Source: Eutreptiella sp. 'Long Island Sound 2002' (taxonomy: Eukaryota; Euglenozoa; Euglenophyceae; Eutreptiales; Eutreptiaceae). Taken from it: a stretch of 64,000 nucleotides of DNA. The notes under the pieces are model-generated. The model worked only from the letters and a program-made list of their open reading frames with translations, made no database searches and had not been told where the DNA came from. Positions within the stretch are counted from its first letter, which is position 1. Every line of letters begins with the position of its first letter. The translations under genes and the position numbers were made by a program. Where the stretch lies: contig OZ038381.1 of NCBI GenBank assembly GCA_964036045.1, forward strand, positions 161,824,283 to 161,888,282, read 5' to 3'. Below are positions 21,527 through 31,300 of this stretch, piece by piece.

Positions 21527-22880
21527 CTTTCTTTGTTGCACTGGGAGTCCATCCCAAGCCCCTGCAGCCAGATTCAGGCGGGGGCTGCTGTGGCGCGGGG
21601 TGACTGTCAGGAATATGGGCTGGTCCCCATGTTGCCCTGAATTAATCAACCGCTCCACCATTTCTGTGATCCGGCCCCCCACGTCGGCCTCCGGCTGCCC
21701 TTCGGCTTGATCAAACCCTGGAAGCTGCATCAGAGTCACGTCCTGCACGTTTCCGGAAGTGAGGTTGATTTCAATGACGTCATCCTGATTGGCGCCCTTG
21801 ACACTGTCTCTGATAAACTGGGCAGTGGCAGCTGGGTCGACCTGGGGACAGTAGAAGGGACCTCAGCAACAGCTTTGGGGTCGCAGACAGTAAGGGCTGC
21901 GTGCCGTGTGGTAAACCAGAGGTGCGGCACTGCAGCGACAGCATTGGAAAGCAAACGCTTGCCGAAGTGGACTCTGGGGGCACACTGCGACATTCCGGGT
22001 AAACGCTTGAACCAAATGATCCAGTTATCTACTCCAGTAATGGACGATTGATAAACATATGCCGCTGTGTTCGCTACTTCTCCTGGGCACATAAAACCGG
22101 CAGGAACCCAAGAATACACTACACAACCCAAATTCATTCAATTCCGAAATTCTGTCCACACCGCAAATGCTCCCTATGCTGTGTGGAAGATCACTGAAAA
22201 TCCGAGCAGGCGATAGTGGAGAGGTACTGCAGATGGACACAACTGTGTACCCTAACACAGCACGCTTCAAAAGCAGAAGCAGAGGAAGTTCCTCCAATTT
22301 TTGTTCGGGTCATATATATCCTGCCTTGCTAATCGAATGGGCAATATCCCTCCACTGTCCCTGGCACAATACCTTTTCTGCAGGGACATTCGGAGCGTCT
22401 GCCCCATATATATTCTTGGCAATGAGGCTCAAGATGTGATTTGCATTGGGAAATTGTTGCAAAACACGGTCCTCAGCGATCCGGTGGAGCTCCGAGGGAA
22501 GCGCGCGGCTCACATTTACAAGCATAGGGTTCGTTTGCATGACGCTTATGTCCATCGTGGTAGGGTTGTGTTGTGCTGTGCTTGCCTCACTCAGAGTCAT
22601 TGGAAGCTCCAAGTGTATACATACATTCACAGTCTGAAGAGAAAACAGGCACGGGACGGCCCAAGAACTGTCACCAACGATGGAGTTGTAGCTTAGGCAT
22701 GGGCCTGCCAATATAACAGTGACTGCTACTGTGGCTGTTGCCCTCCACAGATGGCACGTTTCCTGTGATTTTTATGTCACACTTGCTCGACATCTTTTGG
22801 GGGGCAAAAGGGCCAGCATCATTGAGTTCATCCAACCTCTGTATCATCTGCAGCAGGACAACCTGAGGATGTGCGGTCAT
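21527..22880 (-). CDS. Dynamin-like GTPase-domain gene, divergent, exons only
   Basis: Minus-strand exons. About 22735-22880 reads VVLLQMIQRLDELNDAGP, like the N-terminal helix of dynamins. 22373 to about 22700 contains YNSIVGDSSWAVPCLFSL where the P-loop (GDQSSGKS) should be, then VCIHLELPM in place of CTR-P-LEL; donor GAAAAG/GTATTG. 21527-21841 (acceptor GTCCCCAG, donor AAAG/GTGCGT, phase 0) contains IEINLTSGNVQDVTLMQLPG, matching the dynamin stretch ending D-L-P-G, and ITEMVERLINSG. The overall order fits a dynamin-family G domain, which drives membrane scission or fusion. The P-loop lysine is absent and the G3 Asp is Gln. Later exons were not found. It may be a degenerate or pseudo-GTPase, or a pseudogene. 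Confidence 0.45.
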
Positions 22881-23031
22881 TGTACTGATTGAGCAAGACT
22901 GGGTGGAATTTAGTCCTTGAAGGCGTATCTTTTGAAGGCGTATCTTCGCCGCGCGCTACCTTATGGTGGGTTTACCCGGAATGGGTGGACTTTTACCCTC
23001 CCACAAAATGCCCCCTAAGGAGAGCTGGGGT

Positions 23032-23050
23032 ACAAGACTATGTAAACATC
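23032..23050. repeat. Target-site duplication of the LINE, 3' side
   Basis: ACAAGACTATGTAAACATC, identical to 32347-32365. It lies directly after the poly(A) tail of the minus-strand element. Confidence 0.95.
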
Positions 23051-23239
23051 TTTTTTTTTTTTTGATCAAAAAGGCCAGTTCACAAGTGCCAGGGGTCACA
23101 GTGGACCAAGTTCGAAGTAAGATACAGATTTCGGCGAAGCCAGGGTATGCATACGGGCTGCAGCTCGTGACTGTGCCCCCATGGTTTCCCATTGAGGTTG
23201 GTGTAGTCATGTCAGTGGTATTTCCCACTCATTCGGGTC

Positions 23240-24475
23240 CTAGTGCGTTTTGTGGCGTTTCGGTAGCGGTTGTAACGGGACTTCCCACAAGGTGGGGTCC
23301 CAGTGCTCCCGCGGCCGTTTCCGTATCAGGTATATCGTCTGTCGGGCTGGTCGGGTTGTTTGCCAGCATTGTGATGTCTTGTGTTTGCAGGCGTCTTGGT
23401 AGTACTGTGCCATGGCAGTCAGGTGTGTCTGCTGCCGCCACATGTAGGTCGCTTGTTGATGGTGCAGGTCAAGTAGCTTGGCAGTGCCTGCACTCAGCCT
23501 CCAGTAGCGGTCATTGACCATCAGTAGCAGTTTTGTGTCAGTGTACCACAACCTTGTGTCTTCCTTCGCTTGTTCGTACCATTGCCTACGTATTTGGTAC
23601 AGGTGTGCATGTGTGTCGTGCAGTCGTTGTGTTTGTCTCTGTTGGTCGACTAGTTTTACGACAAGTCTGTGGTAGTCGGTTTTTGCCGTCAGTGCGTTGG
23701 TGTAGCCCATGTGTAGCGTGCGCAGGTGTTGTCGTGCCATCGCCTCCATGTGTGCTTTGTGGTATATGTCCCGTGCTTGCCGTGCGTGTTCGTTTGCCAG
23801 CCTGTCTGTGGTTGTCTTGTACTGTTCCCACCGCTGTGTGTCAACGTTGAGGCGCTGACGTTTCTTTATGTGGTCGTCAGCCCCTGTGTTAGTGGCTCGC
23901 GCGACGAACCATGCCACTGCTTCACTATCGCCCGCGTTGCGTGCATCTTGTAGCCATTGGCCGGGGTCGATTGGGTCAGCCGTTGCGTCCTCGGCCTTAC
24001 GTTTGCGTTTCGCGCCGCACCACGTGGGGGCCCCGACTTGGTTCCGTAGGTTTTGGGGCGTTTCTCGTGGCGGAAGTGCCTGTGCCATGTATTTGGTGAG
24101 CCACAGGGGCGACGGTGGTTGTTGTGGTGTTGGGTCGGCGTACTTTCGTCTTAGTGTTTGGACGGACTGTATCATGCGAAATTGGAACAGGCCCACCTCC
24201 GTTCGCAGTTTGTGTCGTTCCGCAGTGGGTATGGCGTCGACGAGGGACAGTGGTATGAGCAGCCTGACACATAGCCACAGTTCTTGGTTGTCGGCCGCTT
24301 GCAGCCATTGGTGCGTGTAAGGGGTCCAATCAGTCCAGCTCTTGCGCCACAGGTCCCAGAAGTCGCTCCAGGCAGGACAGTAAGCCAGTTTTGACTGTAC
24401 CGATGCTCCGTGTTGGTGGCCACATTGGGAGCAGAGGCGGGGTGTCCGTTCCCAGGGGGCGCCCATTCTCCACCA
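23240..24475 (-). CDS. LINE ORF2, C-terminal part: CCHC knuckle and long tail
   Basis: In frame with the RNase H part, separated only by one TGA (WGQV-stop-WWRMG). It opens with RTPRLCSQCGHQHGASVQSK and then LAYC, a Cys-Cys-His-Cys knuckle as found after RT/RNase H in many LINEs. About 350 residues follow with no known domain, rich in Trp, Gln, Arg and His, with likely coiled coils (YKTTTDRLANEHARQARDIY). It ends HKTH-TAG at 23240. The tail is longer than usual for I-type elements. Confidence 0.75.
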   Translation of the reverse strand, partial: WWRMGAPWERTPRLCSQCGHQHGASVQSKLAYCPAWSDFWDLWRKSWTDWTPYTHQWLQAADNQELWLCVRLLIPLSLVDAIPTAERHKLRTEVGLFQFRMIQSVQTLRRKYADPTPQQPPSPLWLTKYMAQALPPRETPQNLRNQVGAPTWCGAKRKRKAEDATADPIDPGQWLQDARNAGDSEAVAWFVARATNTGADDHIKKRQRLNVDTQRWEQYKTTTDRLANEHARQARDIYHKAHMEAMARQHLRTLHMGYTNALTAKTDYHRLVVKLVDQQRQTQRLHDTHAHLYQIRRQWYEQAKEDTRLWYTDTKLLLMVNDRYWRLSAGTAKLLDLHHQQATYMWRQQTHLTAMAQYYQDACKHKTSQCWQTTRPARQTIYLIRKRPREHWDPTLWEVPLQPLPKRHKTH

Positions 24476-25768
24476 TCACACTTGCCCCCACAACCAGGGT
24501 GTCCACGCGTTTCGTCTGTAATGCTTCATGGGGAGCCAGCTCACCCAGTGTACGTCTGGTGTTTGTTTTTGTCTACGCACTTGCATGATCCATGCCTTGG
24601 CAGGCGTGGGCATGATCTGTCCTGTGATGACAATATCATGGGGTTGTGGTTGTTGGGAATCCATGGGCAGGTTGTTGCCCATATTGGCGAGGACGTCAGA
24701 GTGGTTGTTCCCCTGTATGTCCTGGTAGTCTTTATACGTGGTGGCTTGTTCTAGTTTGCGGTGCCCTGGTGTCCATCGGATCGTCAGTCGTTTCGTGGTT
24801 GAGTTGAGGTACCCTATGTCACGGTAGTCCTCGTCCTTGACCACTCCTTTGCGTTTTATAGGTGTGGCCTTCACCACACTCTGGTTGTCTAGTATAATGT
24901 CGTCTCCCGGCTTGGCCAGCTCTGAGGCTAAGGCGCAAGCGATCGTTTCGGCCCGATAAACCTGTTGTGGCCCGTGCACCCGGAAGGCCGCACGGTATGT
25001 TCCGTTGTAGATGCCCCCTCCCGCTCGTCCGTGTCGTTTCGACCCGTCTGTGTACCACCGGGTGGTGGTGGGTTCTCCTGTGTAGTGTATGGTGATTCCG
25101 TGTAGTTTTTGCTGGTGGGGGAGTGCCTGACAAACCTCATGGGTTTCCTCAGGGGTTGGCTCCTCTGGGGGGTTCATCCAGCTGTAGTCTATGCGGTTGG
25201 TAGCTGGCCGTGTCTTCCCTGCATGCGTCTCCTGGTCCTCTTCTGAGCTCTCCGAGTCGTAGAGTCCCTCGGACAAGGGTCGGTGTTGTCGGGGTTGGGA
25301 TATACGCTGTCCCACCGTGCCCCCTAGGGCTCGAATGGCGTCTATGTATTTATATTGGGTTGCGGTGAGTTGTTGTGTAGGGCCGGTGCGCTGCAGTTCT
25401 TGTTGGCCAATTGTGACCCACCGGGTGATGTAGGACCACCACAGCTGGCGTAGGCCAAGTCCCCCGTGACTGAGGTTGGTAGTCAGCCGGTGTTTGTTCA
25501 TTTGTTGTTCTACCCCGGGTGTATCCCTGATGAACTGCAGCAGTATGTCGTCCCAGTACGCCATTCGTGTCCTATTTCCGAGGAACAGTCCTCTGTACGT
25601 CCATCGGGGGATAAGGACGGCGTTGATGATGGCCACCTTTTCGTAGGCGTTGAGCGGCAGGGTCCTGTACGCCGCTATGTCGTGGTGTAGCTGTGTTGTG
25701 ACCATGTCCCATGCTGTGTCTTCTTGTGTGGGGTGCGTTGGTAGCTGTGCGTGCGCCCACGAGGGAAG
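24476..25768 (-). CDS. LINE ORF2, middle part: RT thumb and RNase H
   Basis: Continues ORF2 after the inverted segment. RT thumb: LPLNAYEKVAIINAVLIPRW. RNase H type I: WYTDGSKRHGRAGGG (Asp), YRAETIACALASELAKPG (Glu), IILDNQSVVK (Asp) and RWTPGH...GNNHSDVLAN (His and last Asp). All four acidic residues of the active site are visible. An acidic linker (YDSESSEEDQE) lies between the two. The frame ends in a TGA at about 24476-24478, and coding sequence continues in the same frame beyond it. Confidence 0.85.
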   Translation of the reverse strand, partial: LPSWAHAQLPTHPTQEDTAWDMVTTQLHHDIAAYRTLPLNAYEKVAIINAVLIPRWTYRGLFLGNRTRMAYWDDILLQFIRDTPGVEQQMNKHRLTTNLSHGGLGLRQLWWSYITRWVTIGQQELQRTGPTQQLTATQYKYIDAIRALGGTVGQRISQPRQHRPLSEGLYDSESSEEDQETHAGKTRPATNRIDYSWMNPPEEPTPEETHEVCQALPHQQKLHGITIHYTGEPTTTRWYTDGSKRHGRAGGGIYNGTYRAAFRVHGPQQVYRAETIACALASELAKPGDDIILDNQSVVKATPIKRKGVVKDEDYRDIGYLNSTTKRLTIRWTPGHRKLEQATTYKDYQDIQGNNHSDVLANMGNNLPMDSQQPQPHDIVITGQIMPTPAKAWIMQVRRQKQTPDVHWVSWLPMKHYRRNAWTPWLWGQV

Positions 25769-25943
25769 CATTGCTGCACACCCTGGATACCCTCCACGAC
25801 GTGGCCCACACAATGGGATTACGCTTCAACAAGGACAAAACTGAAGTGTGCCACTGGGCCAAGGACTACGACCTAACGCCCATCACGTGGCGGCATCAGC
25901 TCATCCCCGTGCGGCCACCTATAATGACATACCTGGGGCATAT
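25760..25943 (+). other. Inverted segment of LINE ORF2 (RT motif D region on the wrong strand)
   Basis: Read on the plus strand this gives REALLHTLDTLHDVAHTMG, then LRFNKDKTEVCHWAKDYD and PPIMTYLGHM. That is the RT region that should follow the FVDD box (A...L.....GL..N..KTE... then YLG). On the minus strand, where the rest of ORF2 lies, the same bases are nonsense. The flanks read VFVDDI on one side and LPSWAHAQLPTH on the other, so about 180 bp has flipped in place. Breakpoints are approximate; the right one sits at a CATATG palindrome. Confidence 0.88.
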
Positions 25944-28343
25944 GTCGTCAACGAACACGTACAGTCGGGCTCCCGGGCATCGTTCCATGGTTTCACGTAA
26001 TAGTATGTCGTAGTATAGGAGAAATAGCGTTGGGGAGAGGGGGCACCCCTCCTTCATACCCCTGGTGGGCCGTATGGGTAGGTCTTTTCCGTGTAGGGTT
26101 AGCACGGCTGGTGTATGCTGGTATATTTCCCCCAACATCCGTATGATGTTCTCTGGTGCCCCTGCCTCCTTGACGATCCCAGTCAGCATGGGTCGGGGGA
26201 CTGAAGGAAAAGCTTTGGCCACATCAAGTAGGGCCACGTACCCGTCCTCAACGTGCAGGTCGTTTAATAGTTTTGTGGCCAACGTTGTGGTGTTTCGGCC
26301 CTGTGTGGCGCCGTGTTGTATGTCCAATAGTCCCGGGGTCATGGCTCCCGATATACGCGTCAGGAGGAGGCGAGTGAGTATACTATATATGGCCGTGGAT
26401 ACGTAGATTGGCCGGTAGTTTCGTGGGTCCTGGGGATCCTTCTTTTTATAGATGAGCACTACCCTGGACCGCAGCCAAGCCACTGGGATGTGCTGTCCGT
26501 TCCAGACTGCAACGATTGCCTGGTATAGTTGCCGCTGCACGTGGTCCGGTAGGTGCCGGAGCAGGTGTGGGGGGACACCGTCAGGTCCGGCAGATTTGTT
26601 CTTTGGTGCCCGTAGGCACTGCAAGTATTCCTCGTATGTGGGGGTCGTTGTGTTCCACGTGCGGCGCCGTACATGTTTCCGTATGAGTTGCCGGCACGCG
26701 TCTTCGTCGTATGTTGGGTCGCCCGCAAAGTGGTTGAGTACGTACTGTGTTCCTCCTATTGGGGGCTGCGGTGTGTCCTGGGCTATGAGTCCAGTGCGCC
26801 ATCTCTTGACCATTTTATAAAAATAGCCCGATTTGTGCACTGCCGCCCGGCGCAGTTTGCCGATTTGTCTCCGTATGTGTTGCTCTTGTATTTCCCCGTA
26901 CTCCCGTAACCGTGTTTTGGGGTCCGTGGTTTCCGACCAGCCTGCGGTGGTCGCTGTCTTTGCGCGCGTGGGTCGTCGTGGTCGCGCCGCGTGCGCTATA
27001 GCAGACAGTATCCGTCGTGCCGTGTGTAGTGGTGGGTCGTTGTTTGTTATGGGTAGTGTGGATATGGTGTTAGTAAACCGTTGAAATTGTTTTGTATACC
27101 ACTTCGCGACTGTGGGCTGTGGTTTTCTGTGTGGTGGGTCGGGGACCCCTATCCTCCATCGGACCCCAAGCAGGACCATAGCATGATCCGATATGGGCAT
27201 TTGTATGGTGTCATAGTAGGTCCAGGGTATGTTCGGTATTTGTTGCCGTATCAAGATGGCGTCTAGGCGACGTGGGCGTCCATGCCTAGGGATGCGGGTA
27301 TAGTATTGCCGGGGGTCCGGGGGTTGGCTGCTAGCGTGCAAGGGGTCCAGGAACACTCCGCTGGCCAGGTCTTCCTGCCACGGGCGTGTCGGGTTGGGTG
27401 ACCAGATGTCATCGTTGTAGTCCCCCATTATGATGTCGTATGGTCTCAGGGACTGCAGAAATAGGTCTACCTCCTGTTTGTCCTGTTGGCTGAATTTGGA
27501 GTACACGCACGCAATGGTGCGGCGGGGGCTGTTTGGGAGCTGTATCCTGATGGCCCCTGCCAATCCGTTGGGGGAGTATAACGTTTCGAGTATGTGAGGG
27601 ACCACGGCGTTGCGGACAATGAAAGCTATCCGCGGTTCGTTCCCAGGCGCAGCGTAGCACTTGTAGTCGTTGTTGAGTGCTGTTGTGGCCGCCTCTGGTT
27701 TAGGGAAACCTGGGTGATACTCCTGGATGCCGCACAGGTCGATACGGCACTGGCTGATTAGGTGGAGGGTGTTGGCCCACCGTTGTAGGCTGACGGATCC
27801 CTGTGCTCCTTGTATGTTCGTGGAGGCCAGTTTCATGTCGTGGTCCTTCGCGGTGGTTGCGTCGTCTAGACTGTCATACCGTCGATTGGTGTTGACCACC
27901 AGGTGTTGTGCATACTCCTCAATGTCCAGCAACGGTATGGGGGGTCCCCGCACATCCCGGCATCCCTGCCGGAGCTGATATATCCTACGGTGCCCGGGGT
28001 TGGGATGCACATCTCCGCATTGGAGGACCCAGTTGGTGTTATACCGCGTGTTATATGGGCTGGTTACCGTGGTGATCGTGACAGGTGCATGGTAGCGGCA
28101 TGGCGCTGCCGTGTTTGGGGCGGTCGGGGTGTGGAAGAAACAGACGATATAGAGGAGGAGTAGGCCTGGCCGCCATATACGGTAACTATGGGGGTTGGGG
28201 CCCCGTGCGTAACCGTGCCGGTGCCGTAACGGCGGGGTATATCGTCTGCGGACTCTCCGGTTCACGGGGAGCAGATACAACGGCCCCTCAGTATGCGTGG
28301 GGGCCAGGAGTAGGAGGAGGGCCATAATGGCGATGCAGGGCAT
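25944..28343 (-). CDS. LINE ORF2, N-terminal part: APE endonuclease and RT up to the catalytic box
   Basis: Starts at an ATG 15 nt after the ORF1 stop. The N-terminus is hydrophobic (MPCIAIMALLLLL, then LLLLYIVCFF), followed by a 2A-like CGDVHPNPGH near residue 118. Signal-like leaders before 2A motifs are known in some LINE ORF2s. Endonuclease, residues about 171-390: KLASTNIQGAQGS, IDLCGIQEY, IIMGDYNDD, DAILI and SDHAMVLL. RT: SAGPDGVPPHLL, VVLIYKKKDPQDPRNYRPI, QHGATQGRNTT, GYVALLDVAKAFPSVP, GMKEGCPLSPTLF and LYVFVDDI (catalytic Asp-Asp). Immediately after VFVDDI the frame enters the inverted segment and is meaningless to its stop at 25896. Confidence 0.92.
27988..28020 (-). other. Degraded 2A-like motif in LINE ORF2
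   Basis: Encodes CGDVHPNPGH. Relative to D-V-E-x-N-P-G-P, the Glu is His and the final Pro is His. Because the final proline is essential for skipping, this copy is probably inactive. Confidence 0.7.
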
Positions 28344-28357
28344 GAGGAACAGGCACC

Positions 28358-31300
28358 TCACTTTTTCCCTTTGCCCTGCGGGTTTTTTGGCGGCCCCTTT
28401 CCTTTCGCCTTGTGTCTGTTGTCTACAGTGAAGGCAGCCGTACTGTCTGCTTGTTGTGTGGGTTGCGGCGATGCAGGCGCTGCCTTCTTCTTTTTTGGTG
28501 GTGGCGTTGTTTTTGTGGGCGTTTTCTGTGGTGTCTTGTTGTGGGCCTTGGTTTTCTGTGCTGGGTGTGGCTGCCGTGTGTGCGCTGTGGTTAATTTTGC
28601 CGGGTTGTCTGGTTGCTGGGCGGGGCTTTCATCCGTGTCCATGGTGGCCATATGTGGGTGGGCGTCTGATGGGGTGTCGTCGTTGGTGGCATGGCCGAGT
28701 TCGTTCAGGATGGCCTCGTCCCAGTCAGCCACGTTGATGGGTTCCGGTTCTGCGAAAAGCTGCTTTTCCCTGTTGATTTCCTTGATGACGCGTTCAGTCA
28801 TCATGTCTGAGCCCAGTTGCTTCCCTGCCTTCATTCGTCTCCTGAAGGCCGCGTCGTCGCCCGTTTCCTGCGGCATTTTGTGCGCGAGCATCTGGTCGAT
28901 GCGCTCTGCCGCCTGTGTGTCCGTGTTGTCATCTCCCAGCGTGATGTGGACGTATTCACCGGGTGCCACTCCGATGTATTGTCCGGCACTGAGGGCCACT
29001 GCCGTGGCGTGCTGGTATTGGAGGGAGGCGTAGGTGCAGCCCGCGTCGCTCCAGATGTTGGGTTCCGGCTTCCAGCTGGTCCAGCATCCAAAGAATGATG
29101 CCACGACTTTCGCCGTGTCGTCTCCTGCGCCCTGTGTCCACCCTACGAACACCGTCGTGGTGTCGTGCCTAGTCGGTTTTGGCGGCCGCTTGATGTCCCT
29201 AGAGCGGCTCGTGGACTGTGTCCAATTGTTGCGGTTGAGGATGACGTTGGTCATCACGTGGACCAGTTCGTAGCTTTTCATGCCCTTTAGCAGTTGGGCA
29301 ATCAAGCGTCGGTCTGCATCTGGGTGGAATTGTACCAGTAGACGGTATGAGTCCACTGGTCGGAACCCCTTGAGGAAGGATGCAATGCTCCTTCCTAGCT
29401 CGAGCTGTTCTCTGTCGAGGTCGTCCAGTGTCTCCTGTACGGACGTTATTCTGTCTTCTTTGTGTTCCGTGTATTGTTGTCTCAGTATATACAGGCTCTC
29501 ATAGTCCGTTTCGGTGAGCCAGTACGGTCCAGGGTTGCCAGCGTTTTCCTCCTCTTGTTTTATGGTCTGCAGTGCTTGTGTCAAGCGAGGCAGCAATGGC
29601 ATGGGCAGGTGTAGTCTCCAGGCGTGCGACCCACTTTGCCCTGCGGTGTGTTCGGATGCGCACTTCCACCGAAAAGTGTTGTGGGGGTCTTTGCTTGCTA
29701 CGGTGGATGCGACGTCAGACTGGTGGCCGTTGATCCGTTTCATAAATGCGCCTCGCGTCCTAATGCCCGTTTCTGGTGGGCACTCCACTACGATGGTAGT
29801 CTTAGCCGGTTCTGGTTGTAGTGTGTCTGTGCGGTCTTCCAGTCCCACTTGTATGGGTGTGCCCTTCATGAGTGCGTATGTTTTGTGCGTGGGCTCGTGT
29901 CCCATCTTTATGGTGTTGTCCAGGTGGAGGGCCATGATGGGTTTGGGTTGTAGGTGGTCGACCATAGTTTCGTGTTCCGGGGACCACTTGCGCACGGGGA
30001 ATTTGTCGAATTGGTATACGCCCCTTACATAGCGGGCCAGTTTGCGCAGGGGGGCGCGGTGGAGGCAGTCCATGCGGTAGGTTTGTAGTGCTGTAATGTC
30101 TTGGCGGTCCGCCTCGTAAGCCAGGATCAGTTCCTTGGCCCCCGGGTCGCCGAGTGCCCGTAGGACTTGGTCAACCCGTTCGTCCTCACTTCCGCCCCAT
30201 TCCGTTTGTATGGCGGCGCGCTGCATGCGTCGTTCATGGTTGCGGCGGGTCCCGGTTGCCTGTGGCAGTAGTAAGTATGTCTTGTTCCGGATGTCTGGGT
30301 TCCCTTGATGGTCGGCTTCCGTGTGTACTGTGTATTGGTGTGCTTCGGCCATCTCGGATACCGTGTGTATACCGTCAGAGTCTGCCTCATGCCTCACCGT
30401 CATGACGTCGCGCAGTTTGTGTTGCGCAAACAGAGGGAGTTGGTAGGTGTTCCTGTCATACCATACCCCTTCCTGTGTTTGCCTCCTGATGTGCTCTGTG
30501 GTCACTGCACGGTTTGGGTGCTTTGTTAAGTAGGTTTTTAGTCTGGTTTGTGCGTCGTACACAACTGATGCTTTCAATGTGTCTTGCTCTGCTGTAGTCA
30601 TTGGTTGTTGTGACGCGCCCGTGTTGAGCTTTACGAGTTCTTCTATGAGCTGGTATTCCGTAGGTGTGTGTATGGGTAGTTTGTCCAGTGGGTTGTTGCC
30701 GTCTTCGTGGAATGTGTATGCCTGTGTATCCTCTTGGGGTGGTGGGGGGACGTAATTTAGCCCTTCGGTGTGTTGGTCAGGTGGTGTGCTAGGTTCCCCA
30801 TTCTGGGGGGGCTCCCGCTCAGTGGTATCCTCTGGTTGGGGGTTTGAGTTTGTCTCCAGGATGTCCGGGTTTTCCTTTTCGTCCCCCTGGTCTTGCACAC
30901 CAGTGTGCAGTCCGGACGTGTGCCTTTCGTAGTTTTCTGTCACGGTGCGCACCAGGCCATGGGGCGGGGGGTTGCTATCCGGGCCTGGGTTGGGTTCCAC
31001 ATCACCATCCTGCGTGGCATCCGGCACCCATTGGGTGTGTTGTGGGTAGACCACATCTGGGGTAATGGGCGTGATCCCGTCACGGCGCACATCCGATGGG
31101 TGGTCGGGTGGCGCCCAGCCGGTGGTGTCGTGCTCCAGGGGCAGGTCGTGTTGCAAGGGTTGGACCAGAAAGAGCCAGTATCGGATGGATAAGGCCATGT
31201 GGAAGCCCTCCCTCGTGCCCGTGAGGACATGCAGTCTGTGTCTTGCGATGTGGTAGTATGGGAGGTCAGTCCTGAGGTGTACCTCCCACAGTTGGCCTGT

